This document shows, piece by piece, positions 17,020-27,604 of a DNA stretch of 64,000 bases. The position numbers and the translations under genes were made by a program. The first letter of the stretch is position 1. Every line of letters begins with the position of its first letter. The notes beneath the pieces are model-generated. The model made no database searches. It saw nothing but the letters and a program-made list of their open reading frames with translations, and was not told where the DNA came from. This stretch comes from Kitasatospora sp. SUK 42 (GTDB lineage Bacteria > Actinomycetota > Actinomycetes > Streptomycetales > Streptomycetaceae): the NCBI RefSeq assembly GCF_015776785.2, contig NZ_LFMD02000003.1, forward strand, positions 333,788 through 397,787. The letters run 5' to 3'.

Positions 17020-19284
17020 CTAGGCCGCCGCGCCCGTCCCGCTGAGTTCGAACCACATCCGCTTGCCGGAGCCGCGAGGCTCCACGCCCCAGGCGTCCGC
17101 CAGCGCCTCGACCAGCATCAGCCCGCGGCCGGAGGAGGCCTGCTCGCCCGGCGTCCGGCGGGTCGGCCAGAGGTCCGACTCGTCCTCCACCTCGACCCGC
17201 AGCCGGGCCCGGCCGCCGGCCGCCTCCGGCTCCCGGTAGAGCCGGGCGGTGAACATGGCGTCCCGGTCGGTGTGCCGGATGGCGTTGGTGACCAGCTCGG
17301 AGGAGAGCAGCTCGGCGGTGTCGATGAACTCGGCGACGCCCCAGCGGCGCAGCGCGTCGCGCAGCTCGGCGCGGACCTCGGAGATCCGCGCCAGGTCGGC
17401 CTGGCCGATCCGGCGGCGCAGCTGCTGGGCGGCGAGCCCGCCCGCCGGGCCGTCCCAGCGCAGGAGCAGCAGGGCTATGTCGTCCTCGCGCTCGCTGGAG
17501 TCGGCGGCCTGGGAGGCGATCCGTTCGGCCAGCTCCTCCAGCGGGTCGCGGGCCGCCTCCTCGATGGTGGGCAGCGGGCGGGCGAGCACCCGGGTGAGCC
17601 GGGCGATGCCCTCGTCCAGGTCCATGCCGCGCGCCTCGACCAGGCCGTCGGTGCACAGCAGCACGGTCTCGCCCGGGTCCAGGCTGAACCGGGTGACGCG
17701 GTACTCCTGGTCCGGGTCGATGCCCAGCGGCAGCCCGCCGGCCACCGGCACCACGGCGGCGGTGCCGTCGGCGCGGCGCACCACCGGGTCGAGGTGGCCG
17801 GCCCGGACGGCGTAGACCACTCCGTAGTCCACGTTGACCTCGGCGTAGGTGCAGGTCGCGAAGTGGTCGGTGTCCAGGTCGGCGAGGAAGCGGGAGGCGC
17901 GGGCCATCACCGCGGCGGGCGGGTGGCCCTCGGCGGCGTAGGCGCGCAGCGCGATCCGCAGCTGGCCCATGATGCCGGCGGCGTGCACGTCGTGGCCCTG
18001 CACGTCGCCGATCACCAGGCCGACGTGCCCGCCGGGCAGCGGCACCACGTCGTACCAGTCGCCGCCGATCTGGAGGCCGGAGCCGGCCGCGAGGTAGCGC
18101 ACGGCGGTGGTGACGCCGGGGACGGACGGGACGGTGCGCGGCAGCATCACCCGTTGCAGGCCGGCCGCCAGCTCGTGCTCGGCGTCGTGCAGCCGGGCCC
18201 GGGCCAGCGACTGGGCGACCAGCCCGCCCAGGGTGGACAGCAGGGTGCGCTCGTCCGGGTCCAGCTCCCGCTCGTCGTCGAAGCTGACCACGCAGACGCC
18301 GATCGCCCGGCCGCTGGCCACCAGCGGCAGGTACGCCCAGGAGCCGCGGCCGTTCCGGCTGGTCTGCTCCCACACCTCCGGGTAGCCCCCGCGGAACTCC
18401 TCGCGGCTGGAGATGAAGACCGGCGTCCGCTGGCGCAGCGCCTCGGCGGCCGGGTGGCCGGCGGGCAGCACGGTGCGGTCCCAGACGGCGAGCGCCCCGG
18501 AGCGGTAGCCGGAGGCGCCGAGGATCCGGGTGCGTCCGGCCTCGAAGGCGGCGAGCACCAGGCCGTCCGGCGGCAGCCCGGGCAGCGGCAGCTCGGTGAA
18601 CACCCGGGCCACGTCACGGACGGTGACCGCTTCGGAGAGGGCGCGCGCGGCCTCCTTGATGAACCGGGAGCGCTCCTCGCGCAGCAGGGCGAGCCGGTCG
18701 GCGCGGTCGCGCTTGTGCAGTTCGACGGTGGCGTCCCAGACGAAGCCGACCATCCGGGAGGCGCGGCCGAAGGCGTCTGCGAGCACCCGGCCGCGGAAGC
18801 GCACCGCGCGCATGGCGCCGTTCGACCCGACGGTGCGGTAGTAGGCGCCGCACTGGCCGAGTTCGGAGACCGCGCGCTCGACCCGGCGGCGCACCACGGG
18901 CGCGTCCTCGGGGTGCAGCAGGGCCAGGAAGGAGGCGGCGGTGCGGTCGAAGCGGCCCTTCTCCACGCTGTCCAGGCCGATGATCGAGCAGGCCCGCGGG
19001 TCGCCCTCCAGCACGTCGCGGCGGATGTCCCAGTCGAAGGAGCCGATGCCGTTGGCGGCCATCGCGGGCTCCAGCCAGTCCGGCATGTTGTCGGCGGAGG
19101 CCGGCGGCAGCCCGCCGGAGAGCGCCAGCCGTCCGGTGGCCAGCGTGGGGGACGGGCGCAGCGGGTTGCGGCGGGAGGCCTGCGCCGGGGGTCGGGCGGC
19201 GGGCTGTCGGGCGGCGGGCGGCGGCTCCACGGCGCGCGCGCCGGGTGGAAGCGCCGGCCCCGGCGACTCGGGCTCAGTGGGCAT
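17020..19284 (-). CDS. PAS-GAF-SpoIIE phosphatase with C-terminal HATPase (sigma-factor regulator)
   Basis: 754 residues in four parts. A disordered Pro/Ala-rich start is followed by a PAS domain (about 70-190). A GAF domain follows (about 225-375), then a PP2C/SpoIIE phosphatase (about 395-605, with GGDWYDV, GDVQGHD and EDDIALLLL). Last is an anti-sigma type HATPase (about 630-750, ELVTNAIRHT and GRGLMLVEA). Such proteins sense a signal, dephosphorylate anti-anti-sigma factors and may phosphorylate or bind them through the HATPase. Having both activities in one chain is typical of streptomycetes. The partner sigma factor is not in the window. Confidence 0.9.
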   Translation of the reverse strand: MPTEPESPGPALPPGARAVEPPPAARQPAARPPAQASRRNPLRPSPTLATGRLALSGGLPPASADNMPDWLEPAMAANGIGSFDWDIRRDVLEGDPRACSIIGLDSVEKGRFDRTAASFLALLHPEDAPVVRRRVERAVSELGQCGAYYRTVGSNGAMRAVRFRGRVLADAFGRASRMVGFVWDATVELHKRDRADRLALLREERSRFIKEAARALSEAVTVRDVARVFTELPLPGLPPDGLVLAAFEAGRTRILGASGYRSGALAVWDRTVLPAGHPAAEALRQRTPVFISSREEFRGGYPEVWEQTSRNGRGSWAYLPLVASGRAIGVCVVSFDDERELDPDERTLLSTLGGLVAQSLARARLHDAEHELAAGLQRVMLPRTVPSVPGVTTAVRYLAAGSGLQIGGDWYDVVPLPGGHVGLVIGDVQGHDVHAAGIMGQLRIALRAYAAEGHPPAAVMARASRFLADLDTDHFATCTYAEVNVDYGVVYAVRAGHLDPVVRRADGTAAVVPVAGGLPLGIDPDQEYRVTRFSLDPGETVLLCTDGLVEARGMDLDEGIARLTRVLARPLPTIEEAARDPLEELAERIASQAADSSEREDDIALLLLRWDGPAGGLAAQQLRRRIGQADLARISEVRAELRDALRRWGVAEFIDTAELLSSELVTNAIRHTDRDAMFTARLYREPEAAGGRARLRVEVEDESDLWPTRRTPGEQASSGRGLMLVEALADAWGVEPRGSGKRMWFELSGTGAAA

Positions 19285-19671
19285 GCTGCTCCTGCCGCTG
19301 CCGCGTCGGACCGCGCCGACCGTCCGGCCGGGCCGCGTGGCGGTGTGATGGGTCGTGCTGGATCGGACGGTGTCGACGGGCGGTGGTCAGTCGAGGTTCG
19401 GCCTCCCCGCTACTTCCCGCACGTGGACACACATTCCCACCATCCTGTCCAATGTTCGGCCGAGCGGCAATGCCAAGGGTCCGGAAATCTTCCGCTCCGC
19501 CTTCTGTTCAGGGCTTGCTTCGACGACGTACCGATCGGCGGCGAAGCATCCCGCGGACCGCGCGCACGGACCGCGCCGGGGCGGCGGACCAACGGGCGGG
19601 CCGGTCCCACGACGGTTCGGTCCCATGGCGACTCGGTCCTCATGACGGATCCGGGCCACGACGGCTCGGGG
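19285..19671. other. intergenic region between two HATPase regulator genes
   Basis: This gap lies upstream of the phosphatase gene and downstream of the HATPase gene, both on the minus strand. It should contain the phosphatase promoter. I see no clear promoter elements, repeats or small ORFs. Confidence 0.4.
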
Positions 19672-20193
19672 CTACGGCAGCACCAGCTCGAACCAGGTGA
19701 CCTTGCCGTCGCCTCTCAGCTGCACGCCCCAGGAGTCCGCGAGCGCCTCCACCAGCATCAGCCCGCGCCCCGAGGTCGCGTACTCGGCCTCGGGGTCGCG
19801 GCGGCGCCCGGGCAGCCGGCTCGCACCGTCCTGCACCTCGACCCGCAGCCGGTGGTCCGAGCCGAGCACCGCGTCGAAGACCGCACCCTTGCCGGTGTGC
19901 TGCAGCGCGTTGGTGACCAGCTCGGAGGAGAGCAGCTCGGCCGTGTCGGACAGCTCCGGAACCCCCCAGTGGCTGAGCGCCGTCCGCAGCCGGTGCCGGA
20001 CCGCGCCCACCGCGACCAGGTCGGCCGGGTCCACCGTCAGGTGCAGGCGTCGGTGCAGTGCGCAGCCCGGGGCCGGCGTGCCCGGCAGGGTCGTCCCGGT
20101 GCCGACGGCCGGGCCCTGGACCGGCCCGGACCGGTAGGCGTCGCCCGAACTCGTCCGCTGCCGCGGGAATCGCGACTGACCGTCCATCAACAT
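19672..20193 (-). CDS. stand-alone HATPase anti-sigma-type regulator
   Basis: About 173 residues. After a short disordered start, one HATPase_c domain of the RsbW/SpoIIAB type fills residues 55-173, with the N-box ELVTNALQHT and G-box GRGLMLVEALADSWGV. These are almost the same as in the HATPase domain of the neighbouring phosphatase, suggesting a shared origin. It probably binds or phosphorylates an anti-anti-sigma factor. The start is placed at the ATG at 20193 after a GGCGGGGG site. The ATG at 20187 is also possible, and the longer GTG-containing frame upstream is not convincing. Confidence 0.85.
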   Translation of the reverse strand: MLMDGQSRFPRQRTSSGDAYRSGPVQGPAVGTGTTLPGTPAPGCALHRRLHLTVDPADLVAVGAVRHRLRTALSHWGVPELSDTAELLSSELVTNALQHTGKGAVFDAVLGSDHRLRVEVQDGASRLPGRRRDPEAEYATSGRGLMLVEALADSWGVQLRGDGKVTWFELVLP

Positions 20194-20763
20194 GCCCCCG
20201 CCCTCAAATCCGGGCCCCCGCCTCCGGATCCCCCGCCGGCCGGGTGGCCCCCTCGTTCTGACCACCCATCCTCATGCCCAGTTGACGGCGTTTGCAACAG
20301 TGTGCGTCCGATCACGTGGGGTGAAAGGGGCACGGGGAGGTTCGCGTGATCCAACTGCCCGCGCCGGACGGGTTTGCGAAGCGCAGAGGCCGTTTTCGAG
20401 GGAGCCCCCACCCGATCCCGCGCACACCCGGCGCCCGCACCGGCCGCGCGCCCGACCGCGCGCCCCATACCCGCACCGCCGCGCGCCCCGGCCGGCACCG
20501 CGCCGTCCGTACACCACCTCACGCCGCCGCACCGGACCGAGCGTCGGGCCGCTGTACCGGGCCGAGCGTCGGGCCGCCGCGCCGGGCCGAGCCGCCGGGC
20601 CGTCCACCCGACAGGCCGGACCCGCCCGAACGGGCAACGCTGGACAGGGCGCCCCCGTCCGGGTTCAATGGCCCGAGATGTTTGAACGACGTTCTAAACA
20701 TCACCCCGGAAGCCCCCGGCCCCGAGCCGACCCCCCCTCCCCGGCGACCGCGAGCGAGGAACC
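20194..20763. other. 570-bp divergent intergenic region before the urease-like operon
   Basis: This region separates the HATPase gene from the UreAB gene and should hold promoters for both. Most of it is Pro/Arg-codon-like GC-rich sequence with no convincing gene. The only strong signal is the palindrome at 20677-20702 near its right end. Confidence 0.5.
20677..20702. promoter_or_regulatory. candidate TetR-family operator
   Basis: Outer arms GATGTTT and AAACATC enclose inner arms GAACG and CGTTC around a central A, with one extra T on the right side. A near-perfect palindrome of this size, about 60 bp before the UreAB start, suits a TetR dimer. The TetR gene at 24338 closes the same cluster. 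Assignment is by inference. Confidence 0.6.
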
Positions 20764-21474
20764 GTGCGACTGACCCCCACCGAGCGGGACCGGCTGCTGA
20801 TCTTCACAGCAGCCGAACTGGCCCGCGCCCGCCGCGCCCGGGGCGTGCGCCTCAACATCCCCGAGGCGACCGCCCTGATCGCGGACACCGTCTGCGAGGC
20901 CGCCCGCGACGGCCGGCGCCTGGCCGAGGCCATCGAGGCCGGCCGCTCCGTGCTGACCGCCGACGACGTGCTGCCCGGCGTGCCGGACGTGGTCACCGTC
21001 GTCCAGGTCGAGGCCGTCTTCGAGGACGGCACCCGCCTCGCCGTGGTCAACGACCCGTTCAAGGGCGCCGGCTCGCTCGGCGACGAGGCCCCCGGCGGCG
21101 CGCTCATCGGCGACGGCGCGGGCTACGACCCGATCGAGGAGACGCTGCTGCTCCCCGTCCACAACACCGCCGAGGTGCCGATCTCGGTCACCTCGCACTT
21201 CCACTTCTTCGAGGTCAACCCCCGCCTCGCCTTCGACCGCGCCGCCGCCTACGGCACCCACCTGGCCGTCCCGGCCGGCTCCTCGGTGCGCTTCGACCCC
21301 GGCGCCACCGTCGAGGTCGGCCTGGTGCCGATCGGCGGCGAGCGGGTCGCGATCGGCTTCGCCGGCCTGGTCGACGGACCGCTGGACGCGCCCGGAGCGA
21401 AGGAGGCCGCCCTGGAGAAGGCCCGGGCCACCGGCTACCTGACCGCCTTCGACGACACGGAGATGCCCTCGTGA
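20764..21474 (+). CDS. ureAB: urease gamma-beta fusion subunit
   Basis: 236 residues. Residues 1-100 match urease gamma (MRLTPTERDRLLIFTAAELA) and residues about 125-215 match urease beta (SHFHFFEVNPRLAFDRAAAYG). Gamma-beta fusions are known in actinobacteria and Helicobacter. The subunit should assemble with the alpha subunit encoded next, whose start overlaps this stop by 4 bp. GAGGAA just upstream supports the GTG start. The cluster lacks ureD, ureE, ureF and ureG, so nickel insertion would depend on genes elsewhere, or the complex may not be a true urease. Confidence 0.88.
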   Translation: MRLTPTERDRLLIFTAAELARARRARGVRLNIPEATALIADTVCEAARDGRRLAEAIEAGRSVLTADDVLPGVPDVVTVVQVEAVFEDGTRLAVVNDPFKGAGSLGDEAPGGALIGDGAGYDPIEETLLLPVHNTAEVPISVTSHFHFFEVNPRLAFDRAAAYGTHLAVPAGSSVRFDPGATVEVGLVPIGGERVAIGFAGLVDGPLDAPGAKEAALEKARATGYLTAFDDTEMPS

Positions 21475-23192
21475 CCAGCATCAGCCCCCACGACTACATC
21501 TCCGTCCACGGCCCGCGCGCCGGCGACCGGATCCGGCTCGGCGACAGCGGCCTGATCGTCCGGGTCGAGTCCGACTCCCAGGCGCCCGGCGACGAGTTCC
21601 TGGCCGGCTTCGGCAAGACCGCCCGCGACGGCCTGCACCTCAAGCCCGCCGCCGTCCGCGACACCTGCGACGTCGTGATCAGCAACGTCCTGGTCATCGA
21701 CGCCGTCCAGGGCATCCGCAAGACCTCCATCGGCCTGATCGACGGCCGGATCGCCTCCATCGGCCGGGCCGGCAACCCGGACACCCTCGACGGCGTGGAC
21801 GTCGTCGTCGGCACCGGCACGACCATCGTCTCCGGCGAGGGCATGATCGCCACCGCCGGCGCCATCGACACCCACGTCCACCTGCTCTCGCCGCGGATCA
21901 TGGAGGCCTCGCTGGCCTCCGGCGTCACCACGATCATCGGCCAGGAGTTCGGCCCGGTCTGGGGCGTCGGCGTCAACTCCCCCTGGGCACTGCGCCACGC
22001 CTTCAACGCCTTCGACGCCTGGCCCGTCAACATCGGCTTCCTGGGCCGCGGTTCGTCCTCCGACGAGGCCCCGCTGATCGAGGCGCTGGCCGAGGGCGGC
22101 GCCTCCGGCTTCAAGGTGCACGAGGACATGGGCGCGCACACCCGTGCGCTGGACACCGCGCTGCGCGTCGCCGAGGAGTACGACGTCCAGGTCGCCCTGC
22201 ACACCGACGGCCTCAACGAGTGCCTCTCCGTCGAGGACACCCTGCGCGTCCTCGAAGGACGGACCATCCACGCCTTCCACATCGAGGGCTGCGGCGGCGG
22301 CCACGTCCCCAACGTCCTGAAGATGGCGGGCGTGCCGAACGTCATCGGCTCCTCCACCAACCCCACCCTCCCCTTCGGCCGGGACGCGCTCGGCGAGCAC
22401 TTCGGCATGATCGTCTCCGCGCACGACCTCAAGGTCGACCTGCCCGGCGACGCCGCCATGGCCCGCGACCGCATCCGGGCCGGCACGATGGGCGCCGAGG
22501 ACGTGCTGCACGACCTCGGGGTCATCGGCATCACCTCCTCCGACGCCCAGGGCATGGGCCGCGCCGGCGAGACCGTGCGCCGCACCTTCGCCATGGCCGG
22601 CAAGATGAAGGCCGAACTCGGCCCGCTCGACGGCACCGGCTCCTACGGGACCACGGACGGCGGCGACGACAACGAGCGCGTGCTGCGCTACATCGCCAAG
22701 CTCACCATCAACCCGGCCATCGCCCACGGGCTCTCGCACGAGGTCGGCTCGATCGAGGTCGGCAAGCTCGCCGACATCGTGCTGTGGCGCCCGGACCACT
22801 TCGGCGCCAAGCCGCAGCTCGTCCTCAAGGCAGGCTTCCCCGCGTACGGCGTGGTCGGCGACCCCAACGCCTCCACCGACCGCTGCGAACCCCTCGTCCT
22901 GGGCCCGCAGTTCGGCGCCCACGGGGCGACCGCCGCGGACATCTCGGTGGCCTTCGTCGCCCAGGCCGCCGCCGACGGCGCCTACCTCGACCGCCCCGCC
23001 GACGGGCTGCCCACCCGCCGCCGCCGCGTCGGCGTCCGCGGCACCCGCGGCATCGGACCGCGCGACATGGTCCGCAACGCCCGGACGGGCCACGTCGAGG
23101 TCACCGAGACCGGGCTGGTCTCCCTGGACGGCTCGCCGCTGCGCTCCGAACCCGCGGACAGCGTCTCGCTCAGCCGCCTCTACTTCCTCTGA
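21471..23192 (+). CDS. ureC: urease alpha subunit-like amidohydrolase, divergent
   Basis: 573 residues with the urease alpha fold. All nickel ligands are in place: His135 and His137 (DTHVH), Lys215 for carbamylation (GFKVHED), His244 (ALHTD), His270 (AFHIEG) and Asp358 (SSDAQ). The catalytic flap differs from classical ureases: the usual Cys-His-His reads Ala317-His318-Asp. Overall sequence is also far from classical UreC. The gene is coupled to UreAB (GTGA overlap) and followed after 17 bp by agmatine deiminase. It may hydrolyse urea or a related ureido compound; the latter is inference. Confidence 0.85.
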   Translation: MTSISPHDYISVHGPRAGDRIRLGDSGLIVRVESDSQAPGDEFLAGFGKTARDGLHLKPAAVRDTCDVVISNVLVIDAVQGIRKTSIGLIDGRIASIGRAGNPDTLDGVDVVVGTGTTIVSGEGMIATAGAIDTHVHLLSPRIMEASLASGVTTIIGQEFGPVWGVGVNSPWALRHAFNAFDAWPVNIGFLGRGSSSDEAPLIEALAEGGASGFKVHEDMGAHTRALDTALRVAEEYDVQVALHTDGLNECLSVEDTLRVLEGRTIHAFHIEGCGGGHVPNVLKMAGVPNVIGSSTNPTLPFGRDALGEHFGMIVSAHDLKVDLPGDAAMARDRIRAGTMGAEDVLHDLGVIGITSSDAQGMGRAGETVRRTFAMAGKMKAELGPLDGTGSYGTTDGGDDNERVLRYIAKLTINPAIAHGLSHEVGSIEVGKLADIVLWRPDHFGAKPQLVLKAGFPAYGVVGDPNASTDRCEPLVLGPQFGAHGATAADISVAFVAQAAADGAYLDRPADGLPTRRRRVGVRGTRGIGPRDMVRNARTGHVEVTETGLVSLDGSPLRSEPADSVSLSRLYFL

Positions 23193-23209
23193 CCCCCAAG
23201 GACTCCGCG

Positions 23210-24256
23210 ATGACCACCCCCACGCCCGCCTCCCTCGGCTACCGGATGCCCGCCGAATGGCACCCGCACGACCGCACCTGGATGGCCTTCCCCACCGCCA
23301 ACCCCACCTTCGACGGCCCCGAGCCCCTGCACGCCGCCCGCCAGGCCTGGGCCGCCGTCGCCGACACCATCGTCCGGTACGAGCCCGTCACGCTGATCGT
23401 CAACACCGGCGAGACCGCGGCCGCCCGCGAGTACGTCTCCGAGAAGGTCGAGATCGTCGAGCGCCCGCTCAACGACGCCTGGATGCGCGACATCGGCCCG
23501 TCCTTCCTGATCGACGACAAGGGCTCGCTGGCCGCCGCCGACTGGATCTTCAACGGCTGGGGCGCGCAGTCCTGGGCCCGCTGGGACAAGGACCAGCACA
23601 TCGCCGAGCACATCGGCGAGCTGACGGGCGTCCAGCGCTTCGCCTCCCGGCTGATCAACGAGGGCGGCGGCATCCACGTCGACGGCGAGGGCACGGTGCT
23701 GGTCACCGAGACCGTCCAGCTCGGCGAGGGCCGCAACGCGCACTGGACCAAGGAGGAGGTCGAGGCCGAGCTGCACGCCTTCCTCGGCACCACCAAGGCG
23801 ATCTGGCTGCCCCGCGGACTCACCCGCGACTACGACGAGTTCGGCACCCGCGGCCACATCGACATCGTCGCCTCGTTCGTCCGCCCGGGCGTCGTCGTCG
23901 CCCACGTGCAGCCCGACCCCGCCCACCCCGACCACGAGGTCTGCCGGGACCTGGTCGCCACCCTGCGCGCCTCCACCGACGCCCGGGGGCGGCAGCTGGA
24001 GGTCATCGAACTGCCCGCCCCCACCGTCCTGCTGGACGAGGACGGCGAGCCCGTCGACTACTCCTACATCAACCACTACGTGGCCAACGGCGCCGTCGTG
24101 CTGTGCGCCTTCGACGACCCGCGCGACCAGGAGGCCGCCGCGGTCCTCGCCGAGGCCTACCCGGGCCGCACCGTCGAACTCGTCGACGCCCGCGAGATCT
24201 TCGCCAACGGCGGCGGCATCCACTGCATCACCCAGCAGCAGCCGAAGGCGCTCTGA
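23210..24256 (+). CDS. aguA: agmatine deiminase
   Basis: 348 residues of the peptidyl-arginine-deiminase-like family. It shows WMRDIGP (substrate carboxylate or guanidine contact), a NEGGGIHVDG loop, the RGHIDIVASF His-x-Asp motif, and the catalytic cysteine in GGGIHC near the C terminus. The family converts agmatine to N-carbamoylputrescine and ammonia in the cytoplasm. AAGGA precedes the ATG. It forms one transcription unit with the urease-like genes and is followed by a strong hairpin. No N-carbamoylputrescine amidase gene (AguB type) is nearby, which makes the urease-like partner interesting. Confidence 0.92.
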   Translation: MTTPTPASLGYRMPAEWHPHDRTWMAFPTANPTFDGPEPLHAARQAWAAVADTIVRYEPVTLIVNTGETAAAREYVSEKVEIVERPLNDAWMRDIGPSFLIDDKGSLAAADWIFNGWGAQSWARWDKDQHIAEHIGELTGVQRFASRLINEGGGIHVDGEGTVLVTETVQLGEGRNAHWTKEEVEAELHAFLGTTKAIWLPRGLTRDYDEFGTRGHIDIVASFVRPGVVVAHVQPDPAHPDHEVCRDLVATLRASTDARGRQLEVIELPAPTVLLDEDGEPVDYSYINHYVANGAVVLCAFDDPRDQEAAAVLAEAYPGRTVELVDAREIFANGGGIHCITQQQPKAL

Positions 24257-24266
24257 CGTCCGCACC

Positions 24267-24297
24267 CCCGGGCGGGAGCGGCACGCTCCCGCCCGGG
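24267..24297 (+). terminator. strong hairpin after agmatine deiminase
   Basis: A perfect 14-bp stem (CCCGGGCGGGAGCG with its complement) closes on a 3-nt loop, 10 nt after the stop codon. It probably separates the enzyme operon from the TetR gene. Confidence 0.85.
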
Positions 24298-24337
24298 TAG
24301 CCTTCTGAGCCCCCACCACCGAGGGAGAGCAGCCCCC

Positions 24338-24937
24338 ATGGCCGACCCCCGCCCGCGCCGACCGGCGCGCCCCCGCGAGGAGGTCTACGCCACCGCCCGG
24401 GCCGCGATCGCCGAACACGGGCTCGCCAAGCTCACCATGGCCGGGCTCGGCCAACAGCTCCAGATGAGCGCCGGACACCTGCTCTACTACTTCGGCAGCA
24501 AGGACCAGCTGCTGCTGGAGACCCTCCGCTGGAGCGAGGACCAGCTCGGCGCCCGCCGCCACGAGGCCCTCGCCGACCGCTCGCTCGACCCCTGGCAGCG
24601 CCTCGACGCCTACCTGCGCCTCTACCTGCCCGAAGGGCCGGGCGACCCGCGCTGGATCCTGTGGGTCGAGGTGTGGGGCCGCTCCCCCGCCAGCGCCGAG
24701 ATCCGCCGCGGCCAGCAGGAGATCGAGGCCCCCTGGCAGGCCGACCTGGTCGCCCTCATCGAGGAGGGCGCCGCCACCGGCCACTTCACCCCCGGCCCCG
24801 CCGCCGACCGCGCCCTCCAGCTCCGCGCCCTCCTCGACGGCCTCGCCGTGCCCATCGCCATCGCCCTCGACGGCACCCACCGCGACGCCGCCCTCGGCCA
24901 GGCCACCGCCGTCGCCGGGATCCTCCTGCGGGCGTGA
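24338..24937 (+). CDS. TetR-family transcriptional regulator
   Basis: 199 residues. The N-terminal DNA-binding domain (about 12-60) has the family pattern AIAEHGLAKLTMAGLGQQL followed by LLYYFGSKDQLL. The rest is an alpha-helical ligand domain, close to the BetI/TetR_C_6 type (LDAYLRLYLP, WVEVWGRS). GAGGGAG upstream supports the ATG. It lies directly after the agmatine deiminase gene, separated by a terminator, and is the natural candidate to bind the palindrome at 20677-20702. A ligand such as agmatine or another guanidino compound would fit, but this is inferred. Confidence 0.88.
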   Translation: MADPRPRRPARPREEVYATARAAIAEHGLAKLTMAGLGQQLQMSAGHLLYYFGSKDQLLLETLRWSEDQLGARRHEALADRSLDPWQRLDAYLRLYLPEGPGDPRWILWVEVWGRSPASAEIRRGQQEIEAPWQADLVALIEEGAATGHFTPGPAADRALQLRALLDGLAVPIAIALDGTHRDAALGQATAVAGILLRA

Positions 24938-24998
24938 GGCCTCACGCGGGCCGGGCCCCGTGTCCGGCCTCCCGTGTCCGGTCACTCCGTCCGTCCGG

Positions 24999-26627
<1,629 letters not shown>

Positions 26628-26955
26628 CTGGCGGCTCCTGGTCGGTCCGTGGTCGCGCCGCCCCCGGCGGGGCCGAACTGGCGTCATTGTCTACGAGTGC
26701 AACGACGCTGTCCGGGTTTCGGCAACAACCGGTCACCGATCGGATCATCCCGGCCACCGCGTTCACCTGCCGGTTCACCGACCGCCGTGTCACCGGGGTC
26801 GCGGGGCCGTCACCGCCGCGTCCTTTTCCGTTCCGTCCGTGCTTGCCGGATGTGCCCGGAGCAGGGTGTTTCCTGAACATTGCGGGGTGCGGGCCAGCGA
26901 AAATGAGGGCCCGGGAGGGGCATCGCTTCACCCGTTCGGCTGATTAAATGTGCGC
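26628..26955. other. divergent promoter region
   Basis: The region separates the PP2C-like gene from the His-rich secreted protein gene. It contains GATTAAAT at about 26942-26949, close to the ATG at 26956, which suggests a leaderless transcript. Two GTTCACC copies at 26761 and 26773 were considered and not accepted as a regulator site. Confidence 0.4.
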
Positions 26956-27501
26956 ATGACCGCGTCGGCTCCCAGCTCCCCCCGACCGGGGAGGGCCGCA
27001 CCGGCGGGCCGCCCGGCGGGTGCGCTGTTGGTCATGCTGCTGGTCGCGCTGCTGACGGCCCTGCCCTGCGCGGGCCAGGCGACGGCGGCGGGCGGGTCCG
27101 CCCGTCAGGCTCCGGCGCCGGTGAGCGCCGTCTCGGTGGTCAGCGTCGTCGAGGCCACCGTCGTGGCCCTGCCCGTCGAACACTCGGGCCACTCGGGCCA
27201 CTCCGCCCATTCCGGCCGCGCCGCCAAGGCGTCCGAGCAGCACCCCCGGTTCGCCGAGGAGCAGGGTCACTGGATCCTGTGCACCGCCGACGGCCAGCCG
27301 CAGCGCAACAACGGCTGCTCCAGCCACCCGTACTGCGCGCAGGACGCGCAGCTGCCGAACCCGCCGCCGCAGCCGCAGCCCGCCGTGTCGCCACTGGTCG
27401 CGTCGGCGCCCGAGGCGCTGCCCCGGGTGGTGCCCGCAGGCCTGCTGGACGGCCCGCACCCGGCGCCCGATCTGCACGAACTCCAGGTCCACCGGTCCTG
27501 A
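26956..27501 (+). CDS. secreted His-rich protein
   Basis: About 181 residues. A signal peptide spans about 22-45. Then comes a His-rich run (EHSGHSGHSAHSG, about 75-87), followed by three cysteines (109, 121, 127) in a short conserved-looking block (HWILCTADG, CSSHPYC) and a Pro-rich tail. The His cluster suggests metal binding outside the cell. No ribosome site precedes the ATG. The next two genes encode DUF3105 and DUF305 proteins, and the three probably form a cassette. Function unknown; a metal (copper) link is inferred. Confidence 0.68.
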   Translation: MTASAPSSPRPGRAAPAGRPAGALLVMLLVALLTALPCAGQATAAGGSARQAPAPVSAVSVVSVVEATVVALPVEHSGHSGHSAHSGRAAKASEQHPRFAEEQGHWILCTADGQPQRNNGCSSHPYCAQDAQLPNPPPQPQPAVSPLVASAPEALPRVVPAGLLDGPHPAPDLHELQVHRS

Positions 27502-27604
27502 GCGGAACCCACCGCCGACATCCCGTCGGCGGCTCCGCCACTCCTCCCACTCCAGCCGACCGCCGCGCCACCAGCCGTGCGCGGCGGGGACAAGGACAAC
27601 CATC

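Noticed and set aside
17011..20349. Very long open frame on the plus strand opposite the SpoIIE phosphatase
   Set aside because: It is low-complexity, lacks domains and mirrors the codon structure of the real minus-strand gene, a normal artefact of very GC-rich DNA.
26761..26779. Two GTTCACC copies resembling a PhoP box
   Set aside because: The copies are 12 bp apart rather than the 11 bp of PhoP direct repeats, and the neighbouring genes are not typical phosphate genes.
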